Positions 1 to 7,300 of a stretch of DNA of 64,000 bases are shown in pieces. Source of the stretch: Bacillota bacterium. GTDB taxonomy: Bacteria; Bacillota; Sulfobacillia; JAIMAT01. The stretch is from positions 1 through 64,000 of the forward strand of contig JASBVS010000002.1 in NCBI GenBank assembly GCA_029960955.1, read 5' to 3'. Under the pieces are notes generated by a model, which was not told the origin of the DNA, ran no database searches, and was given only the letters and a program-made list of their open reading frames with translations. The translations under genes and the position numbers were made by a program. Numbering within the stretch: position 1 is the first letter of the stretch; the number at the start of each line of letters is the position of its first letter.

Positions 1-2
1 CC

Positions 3-221
3 GCGAAGAAGGCCGGGCTCCAGGGCGCGAGCTTCCACTGCTTGCGCCACACGGCCGATTCGCTCCTGCTGGCGGCCGGCGTGCCGCCGGTGGTCGCCAT
101 GAAGCTCATGGGCCACAAGCGCCCGAGCATGACGGTGGATCTCTATGGGCACGTGCTGCCGGAAGAGGCGAAGAGGGCGGCGGAGAGGCTCGACCAAGCG
201 CTGGGCGACCTGCGGATCTGA
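3..221 (+). CDS. Tyrosine recombinase/integrase, C-terminal end (partial)
   Basis: Only the last 72 residues are present; the gene begins before the window. Seen: the H-x-L-R-H-T box (residues ~13-18), an L-M-G-H-K box, and L-Y-G-H-V with the presumed nucleophilic tyrosine, in the spacing expected of the phage-integrase catalytic domain. This is the RHRY-type end of a site-specific recombinase that would cut and rejoin att or dimer-resolution sites. A terminator hairpin follows 25 bp after the stop. Whether it integrates the element or resolves plasmid dimers cannot be told from this fragment. Confidence 0.9.
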   Translation, partial: AKKAGLQGASFHCLRHTADSLLLAAGVPPVVAMKLMGHKRPSMTVDLYGHVLPEEAKRAAERLDQALGDLRI

Positions 222-245
222 CCACGCGACCACCGCCGCGAATCC

Positions 246-270
246 GGCCCGGCCATGCGCCGGGCCTTTT
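246..270 (+). terminator. Intrinsic terminator after the recombinase
   Basis: Perfect 8-bp stem GGCCCGGC/GCCGGGCC with a 5-nt loop, followed by TTTT. It separates the recombinase from the promoter of the next operon. Confidence 0.8.
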
Positions 271-279
271 CACCGGCTA

Positions 280-311
280 TTGACAGTATGGCGGTAGTGC
301 TGTACACTGCC
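280..311 (+). promoter_or_regulatory. Strong sigma-A-type promoter with overlapping operator
   Basis: TTGACA (280-285), 17-nt spacer, TACACT (303-308), 18 bp before the next start codon. An imperfect inverted repeat GGTAGTG-ctgta-CACTGCC (293-311) covers the -10 box, where a repressor would block RNA polymerase; the XRE-type protein encoded just downstream is the obvious candidate (inference). The 9-mer GACAGTATG (282-290) recurs at 17948-17956. Confidence 0.7.
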
Positions 312-325
312 AGCGGAAGGAGGCG

Positions 326-1351
326 ATGCCCATGGCCGTCACGGCGACCGAGCCGAGCGCCCTGCGCTCCCTGCGGGAGCGCCGCGGGTTGACCGCGGCC
401 GAGCTGGCCCGGCGGGCCGGGGTGTCCGTCGCGAGCCTGCGCGCCTGGGAGGCCGGGCACCGGAGCCCCAGCGCGGGCGCCCTGCTCCGCCTCGCTGAGG
501 CGCTGGCCGTCGACCCGCGCGAGATCCTGCCCACGCCATCGTGGCGGCTCGGCCGGCTCTCAGAAGAGATGAGCGACGACCCGGCCGAGACGTGGAGCCC
601 GTCGAAACTCTCGGACTGGCTCCGCTGCCCAGCCTTTTTCAAGTTCCGCCACATCGACCGCCTTCCCACAGTGCCGAACACGGTCGAGACGGCCATCGGG
701 CGCGCCGTCCACAAGGCGGCCGAGGCCGCGCTCCTCGCCTTGGCGCCGGATGCCGCGCCGGAAGGGGCGGCGGCGCCGGAGAAGCCGGAGGCGGCCATCG
801 CATCGGAGATCGCCCTCGCCGTCACAGAGGGCGTCGAGCCCGACGAGGATGGCGGGGAGCCGGACCCGGCGGCGATGCGCGACGAGGCCAAGGCGCTGCA
901 CGCGCTCTGGCAGGCCGAGATCGCGCCAAAGCTCGGGAAGCCGGTCGCAGTGGAGCAGCGCGTCGAGGTCGAGATCGCCGGGGTCCGACTCACCGTGATC
1001 CCGGACATGATCACGGATGACGGCTGGGTCCGCGATCTGAAGACCACGCGCCGCAAGCCGTCGCAGGCCGACGTCGATGAAAACTTGCAGGCGACGGCCG
1101 AGTCGCTCGCCTACCGCGAGCTGCTCGGCGAAGCGGAAGAGGGGGTGGCGTTCGACTTCATCGTCAGGACGCGAAAGCCTTATGCCATGACGCTCGAGAC
1201 CACGCGCGGGCCGCGTGACCACGACCGGCTCGCGCGGATCGTCGCGGCGGCAGCGGAGTCGGTTGCTTCCGGGCGATACTGGCCGAACCCGGCCAACAGG
1301 TTCGGGTGCGCCAGCTGCCCCTACCGCGACGTCTGCCGCGAGACTTTTTGA
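326..1351 (+). CDS. XRE-family HTH fused to a Cas4/AddB-like PD-(D/E)XK nuclease
   Basis: 341 residues. Residues ~10-65 form an XRE/Cro helix-turn-helix (LTAAELARRAGVSVASLRAWE core). Residues ~90-341 are a RecB/Cas4-type nuclease: a cysteine in LRCPAFFKF, IPDMI followed by DLKT (the D...D-x-K active site), and a C-terminal C-x2-C-x5-C. The four cysteines match the 4Fe-4S arrangement of Cas4/AddB nucleases. Expected role is 5'-3' or end-resecting exonuclease in recombination; the fused HTH suggests self-regulation through the operator at 293-311. First gene of an operon continuing into the next gene and two tRNAs. SD AAGGAGG precedes ATG 326; ATG 332 is an alternative. Confidence 0.85.
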   Translation: MPMAVTATEPSALRSLRERRGLTAAELARRAGVSVASLRAWEAGHRSPSAGALLRLAEALAVDPREILPTPSWRLGRLSEEMSDDPAETWSPSKLSDWLRCPAFFKFRHIDRLPTVPNTVETAIGRAVHKAAEAALLALAPDAAPEGAAAPEKPEAAIASEIALAVTEGVEPDEDGGEPDPAAMRDEAKALHALWQAEIAPKLGKPVAVEQRVEVEIAGVRLTVIPDMITDDGWVRDLKTTRRKPSQADVDENLQATAESLAYRELLGEAEEGVAFDFIVRTRKPYAMTLETTRGPRDHDRLARIVAAAAESVASGRYWPNPANRFGCASCPYRDVCRETF

Positions 1352-1395
1352 CGCGAACCAACGGCTAAAGGCCGAAATTCAGAGGAGGATGCCCG

Positions 1396-2247
1396 ATGTC
1401 CACCACTCAGCAGAGCCTCGTTCAGCAGGCCGCTTCCACCGCGGCCGCCACGCCCGCGCAGGACGGCGACGCCCTGCGCGCCCTCGCCGAGCTGGCGCAG
1501 GCAGACCAGTTCGCCGAGTTCGCGCCCATTTTCTACCGTCCCGGCCCCGGCGCGTTCATCTCGGCCTCCACGACCGAGACCCTGCCGGAAATCGTCGGCG
1601 TCATCTTGGCCGTCCGCAAGGCGCGCCGGCACGTCGTCACGGTGATGGATCCAGCTGGCAACGAGATCCGCCAGACGGAGTGCGTCCTCGAGCGCACCGG
1701 GCGCGACGGCGACTTCGGCGTCGTGCAGCTGGGCCAGGACGCGGGCAAGGCCCGCGCCTGCGCGATGTGCCCGTACAACAAGTGGGGCAGCGCGACCGAT
1801 GACAAGGGGCACCACACCCGCGGCAAGGCGTGCCGCGAGAAGAGGCTGCTTCTTGTCCTGCCCGACGGCTACGCGATGCCGATCGTCGTCTCGGCGCCGC
1901 CCATGAGCATCCGCGCCGTCACCAACTGGATCTCCGGACTTGCCACTCGCGGCCAGGCGCTGTCCACGGTCAAGGTCAAGCTCCGCTCGGCTGTGAGCCA
2001 GCAGCCCGTCGGCGGCGAGCTTCGCCAGTTCGGCGTGCTCTCGATCGAGACGCTCCGCCCGCTCACCTCGGACGAGGCGCGCGCGGTGCTCGAGACCGTC
2101 ATGGCGATCCGTGACAACGTGGACCGCTGGCTCAGCTCACCGAGCCTGATCTCCGAGGCCGAGGGTGCGGACGAGGACGAGGCCATCGCGACCACGGCCG
2201 CCGCGGCGACGGCGGTGGAAGATGTTCTGACGGATCTGCCGTTCTGA
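1396..2247 (+). CDS. Zinc-ribbon recombination/ssDNA-binding-like protein
   Basis: 283 residues, SD GAGGAGG. The central region has C-x-M-C-P-Y-N-K-W-G-S followed by G-K-A-C, a metal-binding pattern seen in phage and plasmid proteins of unclear function, then a beta-rich segment (LLLVLPDGYAMPIVV). The C-terminus is acidic (EGADEDEA) and ends in LPF, a feature common in ssDNA-binding proteins whose acidic tail recruits partners. It follows the Cas4-like nuclease by 44 bp, the usual place for an annealing or ssDNA-binding partner. Function is inferred from this context; I do not recognise a named family with certainty. Confidence 0.6.
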   Translation: MSTTQQSLVQQAASTAAATPAQDGDALRALAELAQADQFAEFAPIFYRPGPGAFISASTTETLPEIVGVILAVRKARRHVVTVMDPAGNEIRQTECVLERTGRDGDFGVVQLGQDAGKARACAMCPYNKWGSATDDKGHHTRGKACREKRLLLVLPDGYAMPIVVSAPPMSIRAVTNWISGLATRGQALSTVKVKLRSAVSQQPVGGELRQFGVLSIETLRPLTSDEARAVLETVMAIRDNVDRWLSSPSLISEAEGADEDEAIATTAAAATAVEDVLTDLPF

Positions 2248-2258
2248 GACTGTGGTAG

Positions 2259-2294
2259 GGCAGGACAGGCCGTCTGGAATGCGCCTGTCCTGCC
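2259..2294 (+). other. Hairpin between protein gene and tRNA genes
   Basis: Perfect 11-bp inverted repeat GGCAGGACAGG/CCTGTCCTGCC with a 14-nt loop and no U-tract. It lies 11 bp before tRNA-Thr in the same transcript, so it may guide RNA processing rather than end transcription. Confidence 0.5.
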
Positions 2295-2305
2295 ATGACT
2301 TTCCA

Positions 2306-2381
2306 GCTGGCGTGGCTCGACAGGCAGAGCGGCCGCCCTGTAAGCGGCATGACGCCGGTTCGACTCCGGCCGCCAGCTCCA
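2306..2381 (+). tRNA. tRNA-Thr(UGU) with C33
   Basis: Complete cloverleaf: acceptor GCTGGCG/CGCCAGC, D-stem GCTC/GAGC, anticodon stem GCCGC/GCGGC, T-stem GCCGG/CCGGC, T-loop TTCGACT, encoded CCA. The anticodon loop is CCTGTAA, giving anticodon TGT, with C at position 33 instead of the almost universal U. The rest of the fold is intact, so the tRNA does not look decayed. Cotranscribed with the upstream nuclease operon and followed after 11 bp by tRNA-Trp. Confidence 0.9.
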
Positions 2382-2392
2382 CATGATCACGC

Positions 2393-2468
2393 TGGGGCGT
2401 AGCTCAGCTGGGAGAGCGGCGGTCTCCAAAACCGCAGGCCGTGGGTTCGAGTCCCGCCGCCCCTGCCA
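2393..2468 (+). tRNA. tRNA-Trp(CCA)
   Basis: Anticodon loop CTCCAAA gives CCA with normal U33. Acceptor TGGGGCG/CGCCCCT leaves a T1-T72 mismatch where most bacterial tRNA-Trp have A-U; T-stem contains one G-U pair; discriminator G and CCA encoded. Otherwise close to the usual bacterial tRNA-Trp. Confidence 0.9.
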
Positions 2469-2475
2469 ACCTTTC

Positions 2476-2504
2476 GCCCGGCCCTTCGGGGCCGGGCCTT
2501 TTTT
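2476..2504 (+). terminator. Intrinsic terminator after the tRNA pair
   Basis: Perfect 9-bp stem GCCCGGCCC/GGGCCGGGC with a TTCG tetraloop followed by CTTTTTT. It ends the nuclease-tRNA operon. Confidence 0.9.
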
Positions 2505-2542
2505 CTTCTCACGCAGATCGTCGGGAAAGGGGGTTGGACGGG

Positions 2543-3982
2543 ATGTCCACACCCATGGCCGAGTCGTCCACACCTGACGTGGGCGCGTACACGCCCTACA
2601 CACAGCCGACCAGGGACAACACGACAGAACCCGCGGGCGGCCTCGCCGATGCCCTTGCCCTATTGCACCTGCTCTTCGCCCGCCCCGGCGTCGCGGGCTA
2701 TCTCGAGATCCGTTTGCTCCCCGAAGGCGTCGGCCGCCCCGAGCAGCGCTTTTTCGCGCTTCCCGGCGGCGTCGAGGCCGCAGCCCACTTCGCCGCATCC
2801 ATGTCGGGCCGGGCGCATGTGACCTTCGGCGTCTACCCGCGCTCGCGGCCGCGCGGCCGCGACGACGACGCGGCGCTGGCCACCTGCCTCTTCGCCGACT
2901 TGGACAGCAAGGACTTCGCCGGTGGAGTCGATGAGATCGACCGGCAGCTGGCCGGGCTGGCGGAGAGAGGCCTCGCCCCCACGGCCGTCGTCGCGTCGGG
3001 CGGCGGGCGGCACGCCTACTGGCTGCTCGAGCGGCCCGTGCCGCTGGGCGCGCCGGACGATCCGCGCAGGGACCGCGTGCGGGCCGCCCTCTGGGCGCTC
3101 GGAGCAGAGCTCGGGCTCGCTCCCGCCGCGAATGTCACCCACGACCTCGCCAGGGTCCTCCGACTGCCGGGGACGCTCAACGTCAAGGCCCGCTACGGCC
3201 GGCCGGTCATGGCGCGGATCCTCTCGCTCGACCCGTCCAGGATCTACCGGCCGCAAGACTTCACAGACGTGATCCGGTGCCATCCCATGCCCGCCAGCGG
3301 CCGGGCGGCCGACGTCCACTTCACGCGGGCACCGATGGCCGGCGTCCCGCTGTCCAGGCTCCTCTCCGGCCTCCAGCTAACAGACGAGATCCGCGACCTC
3401 ATCCGCCGCGGCGTGCGGCGTGACGAGGGCGACCGGTCGGCGGCCAGCCAGCGCGCGATCACGGCCCTGCTCGCTGCCGGGGCGGACCCGGATCGCATCC
3501 GCGACGTCTTTGCCTGCACAGAGGCCGGGATCGGCGAGAAGTTCCGCGAGCGGCGCGACGGCGACAGGTGGCTCGCCCACTCCATCTCGCGCGCCAAGGC
3601 GTGGCTCCGCTCCGAAGGCTCCGCGATGACGGACGCTGGGCGGGCGGGCGCGGGCCGCGTGCGGCTCGACCGCGAGGCCGCGGCGCTGGCGCCCGATGTC
3701 CAGCTGCGCGCGATCCTCCTCGATGGCGCGCCCGCCGAGCTGCGGACGATGGCCGACCGGGCCGAGTGGCCCGATGCGCGGGCGCGGGCCAAGGCCGCCA
3801 CGGCCATCGCCTCCGCGCTCCTGCGGACAGGGATGCCGCCGGCGGCGGCCTACGCTGCGCTCAGGTCGCACGCCATAGGGAGCGGAGTCCCGGCGCGGGA
3901 CGCGGCGCGGTGGGTCCAGGTGGCCGAGAAGCGCGCCGCGGCACTCAAGGCGAAGCGGAAGGGAGGTGCTGGACGTGGATGA
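2543..3982 (+). CDS. Primase-polymerase (AEP/RepB-primase type)
   Basis: 479 residues from ATG 2543, chosen because AAAGGGGG lies 9 nt upstream; reading further upstream would run into tRNA-Trp. Seen: CLFADLDSKDF (paired acidic metal ligands), VASGGGRHAYWLLERP (histidine of the AEP active site) and DLARVLRLPGTLNVK, in the order typical of archaeo-eukaryotic-type primases of plasmids and prophages. The C-terminal third (RDEGDRSAASQRAITALL...) matches the helical region following such domains. It makes primers for replication of the element, together with the helicase encoded immediately downstream with an 8-nt overlap. Confidence 0.85.
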   Translation: MSTPMAESSTPDVGAYTPYTQPTRDNTTEPAGGLADALALLHLLFARPGVAGYLEIRLLPEGVGRPEQRFFALPGGVEAAAHFAASMSGRAHVTFGVYPRSRPRGRDDDAALATCLFADLDSKDFAGGVDEIDRQLAGLAERGLAPTAVVASGGGRHAYWLLERPVPLGAPDDPRRDRVRAALWALGAELGLAPAANVTHDLARVLRLPGTLNVKARYGRPVMARILSLDPSRIYRPQDFTDVIRCHPMPASGRAADVHFTRAPMAGVPLSRLLSGLQLTDEIRDLIRRGVRRDEGDRSAASQRAITALLAAGADPDRIRDVFACTEAGIGEKFRERRDGDRWLAHSISRAKAWLRSEGSAMTDAGRAGAGRVRLDREAAALAPDVQLRAILLDGAPAELRTMADRAEWPDARARAKAATAIASALLRTGMPPAAAYAALRSHAIGSGVPARDAARWVQVAEKRAAALKAKRKGGAGRG

Positions 3983-6494
3983 CGCGACTCAGGGCAGCGC
4001 CGCGAAGGAGCGGGTGGCCGAGCTGGTCGGGCGACTCCTTAATCGTGCTGAGACTGGCGAGCCGATCGATGCACAGCTCGTTCGCCGCGCCCTCGCAAAG
4101 CTCGACGGCGAGCCCGGGGCGGAGGAGCTGCGCGCGCGGGCCGAGGCCGTGCTGGCGAAGGCCGCCGTGGCTGTGGCGGCAGATGATGCGACCGGCACTG
4201 AAGCCGCGGATGGCGCGGCGGGCGGAGAGGCCGAAGGAGAGACCGCTGGCAGCGAGGCGGGATCGGATGAGGTCCTGGCTGGAGATGAGGCCGCCGCGGC
4301 AGAGGAGACCATCCTCGACCTCATCCGGGCTCTCCCGGAAAGCCCATCGGAGGATGAGATCGACGCCGTTATCGAGGCCATCGCGGCCATCGACAGCGAC
4401 CTCCAGGCCGCGCCGCTAAAGCGGGCGTTGGCGAAAAAACTTGGCGCCAAGCTGCGCGATGTGGCCGACGCCATCGCCCACGCGAGGGCGCGGATGGCCG
4501 CGGCAGCGGGCGAGCGGCGCGACGACCGGACGTTCGCCACGCTCCTCCACGGCCAGACGCCGCCCGGGATGCCCGCCGGGCTCGTCCTGCCGCCGCCGTA
4601 CGCTCTCTCGCCGCGCGTCCGCCCAGGGCACGAGGACGAGGAGCCGGACTGGCACGTGGTCGTGGAGCGGCCGGACTTCGTGGAAGAGGTCCTGCCGGCC
4701 GTCGTAGTGCCCATCGCCCGCCGGCGCGACCCCGACGCGGACTCGTGGTCGCTCGCGCTCGCTGTGCGACGGAACGGCTCATGGATAACGGTTGAAGCGG
4801 ATCGATCGACGCTGGCCGACAGTCGCAAGATCCTCCAGCTGGCAGATAGCGACTTCCCGATCAACTCGGATAACGCAAAGCTCGTCGTTCGCTATATCGC
4901 CGATGTCGAAACCGCCAACCTCCACCTTCTCCCGTCCGGCGTCCTCGTCCGCTCCCTCGGATGGCGCGAGATCGACGGCCGCCGGTGCTTCGTGCTGGGC
5001 GAGCGCATACTCGCCGCGCCGGACCCGTCCGGCGCGCCGGGCGACGTGCCTCCCATCACGGTCCGCCCGCCAGAGGCGGGCGAGCGGCGGCTCATGGCCG
5101 GCTTCGCTACGGGCGGGACGCGGGATGGATGGATCGGCCTCTACCGCCGCATCCTGCCCTACCCGAGGATCCGGATCGGGCTCTATGCGTCGCTCGCGGC
5201 ACCACTCATCTCGCACGTCGGGGTGCAGGGGTTCACCATCCATTACGCAGGGTTAACATCGAAAGGTAAAACGACTGCACAGCAGATCGCCGCGAGCGTG
5301 TGGGGATACCCCGGCGGGCCGGGCCTCGAAGCGAGGCCCGGCCTCATCGTCGGCTGGAACGGGACCTTCGTCGGAAACGAGCAGCTGGCGGCGTTCCTCC
5401 GGAACCTCCCGGCGCTTCTCGATGACTCCGGCCTCGTGCAGGACCGAGAGGTCATCGCCCAGACGCTTTACGCCATCGCAAACGGCATGGGCCGCCGCCG
5501 CGGCGCGCGATCCGGCGGCACGCGGGCGACGGGCGAATGGGCGCTCACCGCGATCTCGACGGGCGAGAGGATCGTCACATCGTCGTCCGCAGACGCCGGC
5601 GGCGCGCAGGTGCGCGTGATCGAGCTCGAGGGCAACGTCCTCGCGCCCATGCGCCGAGGCGGAGCGGAGGCTGAAGGCGCGCTCTCGGAGGATCGCGCGG
5701 CCGAGCTCATGCGGGAGCTCAGGCGGCTCGCCGGCGAGCATTACGGTGTGGTGGTCGAGCCTTATTTGCGGACCCTTATGTTAATGGAGGATATCGAACT
5801 CCAGCAGAAATTCGACAAAGCCCTTCACGCGATGCTCGACGCCGCCGGCGACGCGGCCCGAACCGACATGGGCTCGCGGCTCGCCGGCGCGTTCGCCACC
5901 ATGGCGTTGGCGGCGGACATCATGCACGAGGCGATCGGGCTCGACGCGGAGATCCCGCGGCGGAAGCTCTGGGCCGAGATCGGCGAGTGGTTTCGCGACT
6001 ATTTGGCTGAGAATCCTCCCGAACACGTCGACCTGCGCGCGTACCGCGAGTTGATGGGCTGGATCGCCGCCCACGCCGCCGAATTCGCCGGAGGGCCGGG
6101 CGCGCCGACCGGCGACGCGGCACCGAAGACCGGATGGTCGGGGAAGTGGTCCGTCACGGCGCGCGGCCCGCGCGGGCCGGTGGAGTGTGTGGCGGTGGTG
6201 GAGGCGAAGCTCTACGAGGTGCTGGCGGACATGGGCTATTCTGATGGGCGCGGACTCGTCCGGCAGTGGCGCGACCGCGGGCTGCTCGTCCCGGATGCGG
6301 ATGGAAAGCATCTGGCCCGGAAGGTCAGGCTCGGCACGTCGGCCGATTCGCCCACGGCGAGGTGCTTCGCGCTCGTGCGGGACGCGCTCGACGAGGATGA
6401 GGATGGCGCTGAAATTCCAGCACTTGGCAAAGTGACAGATGATTCCAGCTCCGAATCGCTTGAATCCGTTGATGACGACTTCGATGTGTTCTGA
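3975..6494 (+). CDS. DUF927-family replicative helicase
   Basis: 839 residues from GTG 3975 (SD GGGAGG 8 nt upstream; overlaps the primase stop). Residues ~40-190 are a long acidic, helical, low-complexity region. The C-terminal half has a Walker A (GLTSKGKTT), a Walker B-like LPALLDDSG and the sequence EWALTAISTGER, as in DUF927 helicases paired with primases on mobile elements. It probably loads at the adjacent repeat region and unwinds the origin. The C-terminus is very acidic (DEDEDGAE, ESVDDDFDVF). Confidence 0.8.
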   Translation: MDDATQGSAAKERVAELVGRLLNRAETGEPIDAQLVRRALAKLDGEPGAEELRARAEAVLAKAAVAVAADDATGTEAADGAAGGEAEGETAGSEAGSDEVLAGDEAAAAEETILDLIRALPESPSEDEIDAVIEAIAAIDSDLQAAPLKRALAKKLGAKLRDVADAIAHARARMAAAAGERRDDRTFATLLHGQTPPGMPAGLVLPPPYALSPRVRPGHEDEEPDWHVVVERPDFVEEVLPAVVVPIARRRDPDADSWSLALAVRRNGSWITVEADRSTLADSRKILQLADSDFPINSDNAKLVVRYIADVETANLHLLPSGVLVRSLGWREIDGRRCFVLGERILAAPDPSGAPGDVPPITVRPPEAGERRLMAGFATGGTRDGWIGLYRRILPYPRIRIGLYASLAAPLISHVGVQGFTIHYAGLTSKGKTTAQQIAASVWGYPGGPGLEARPGLIVGWNGTFVGNEQLAAFLRNLPALLDDSGLVQDREVIAQTLYAIANGMGRRRGARSGGTRATGEWALTAISTGERIVTSSSADAGGAQVRVIELEGNVLAPMRRGGAEAEGALSEDRAAELMRELRRLAGEHYGVVVEPYLRTLMLMEDIELQQKFDKALHAMLDAAGDAARTDMGSRLAGAFATMALAADIMHEAIGLDAEIPRRKLWAEIGEWFRDYLAENPPEHVDLRAYRELMGWIAAHAAEFAGGPGAPTGDAAPKTGWSGKWSVTARGPRGPVECVAVVEAKLYEVLADMGYSDGRGLVRQWRDRGLLVPDADGKHLARKVRLGTSADSPTARCFALVRDALDEDEDGAEIPALGKVTDDSSSESLESVDDDFDVF

Positions 6495-6543
6495 TTCCGC
6501 CGGCTTTCGAGCCATCCGCTAGGTTTTCGTCTAGTGAAACTCT

Positions 6544-6916
6544 GAAGCCGTTGAGCGGCGCGGATGTTCCCACTGTTCCCACCATTACGATTTTCGCCGC
6601 GACAAGTGGGAACAGCCGAAAGCCTTGAGCGACAAGGCTTTCGGGGCGATGTTCCCACTGTTCCCACCTGTTCCCACCAGTTATGTGTATTATATAGGGC
6701 ACACTCGACTTCACTCTGGTGAAGTGTGAGATGACCCTTATTAAGGCATGCATCCCGAGAAGTGGGAACATCCGCGTTTCCAGCGGCAAAAACCCTTGAG
6801 CGACAAGGCTTCTGGCTGTTCCCACCTAGGTGGGAACATGGTGGGAACAGGTGGGAACATCTGAGACACGCGTGACTGGAAAGCCTTGCGTGACAAGGGT
6901 TTTACCCTGTTCCCAC
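6544..6916. repeat. Candidate replication origin: GTTCCCAC iterons, hairpins, AT-rich patch
   Basis: The octamer GTTCCCAC occurs 12 times in about 350 bp: top strand at 6566, 6575, 6651, 6660, 6670, 6818, 6909; inverted (GTGGGAAC) at 6606, 6762, 6830, 6841, 6851. Two of these form a perfect 20-bp palindrome at 6818-6837. Three small hairpins built on CCTTG-n5-CAAGG (near 6622, 6793, 6881) alternate with them. An AT-rich patch (TTATGTGTATTATATAG, from 6681) and a hairpin CTTCAC-tctg-GTGAAG (6710-6725) sit in the middle. There is no convincing gene. Position after primase and helicase genes supports an origin; that is inference. Confidence 0.7.
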
Positions 6917-6955
6917 CAGCCCTCACGGAACTGGAAATTCCCCTCCCGTGTAGGC

Positions 6956-7072
6956 CCTCTCACGGGAGAGGCCCCTCCCAGGGAGGCGTGACATCCTCTC
7001 ACGGGAGAGGCCCCTCCCAGGGAGGCGTGACATCCTCTCACGGGAGAGGCCCCTCCCAGGGAGGCGTGACAC
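6956..7072. repeat. Three tandem 39-bp repeats, each with two hairpins
   Basis: Copies at 6956-6994, 6995-7033 and 7034-7072 are almost identical, followed by a decayed fourth copy to ~7112. Each unit holds two inverted repeats: CCTCTC-acgg-GAGAGG and CCTCCC-a-GGGAGG, then CGTGACAT. They adjoin the iteron block and may be part of the origin or a set of transcription-blocking hairpins. There are no spacers, so this is not a CRISPR array. Confidence 0.85.
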
Positions 7073-7239
7073 CCCTCTCTCATGGGAGAGAGCCACACGC
7101 CACAGGCGTGAAGCTCCTTCTCCCATCTCCCACGCCAAGCAAGCTGACCCACTACCCGTGTAGGACCCTCTCACGGCCTAGGCCTGCCGCGCACTCGTGT
7201 CGCGCAGCGCCCCCACACAAGGCCGCCACGGCCATCCCT

Positions 7240-7274
7240 GCCCGGCACGCCCGATCCGTGCCGGGCTTCTCTTC
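7240..7274 (+). terminator. Intrinsic terminator before the recD-like gene
   Basis: Perfect 10-bp stem GCCCGGCACG/CGTGCCGGGC, 7-nt loop, then TTCTCTTC. It would stop transcription arriving from the repeat region. Confidence 0.7.
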
Positions 7275-7300
7275 ATCACGCCCAGAGCGAGGTGATCCCC

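Noticed and set aside
2332-2348. Reading tRNA 2306-2381 as tRNA-Tyr (GTA) by shifting the anticodon loop one base
   Set aside because: A shift gives a U33 but breaks the anticodon stem; the GCCGC/GCGGC stem and Thr-like body fix the anticodon as TGT.
6956-7112. Tandem 39-bp repeats as a possible CRISPR array
   Set aside because: The repeats are directly adjacent with no spacers, and no Cas1/Cas2 is present; the Cas4-like gene at 326 has its own recombination context.
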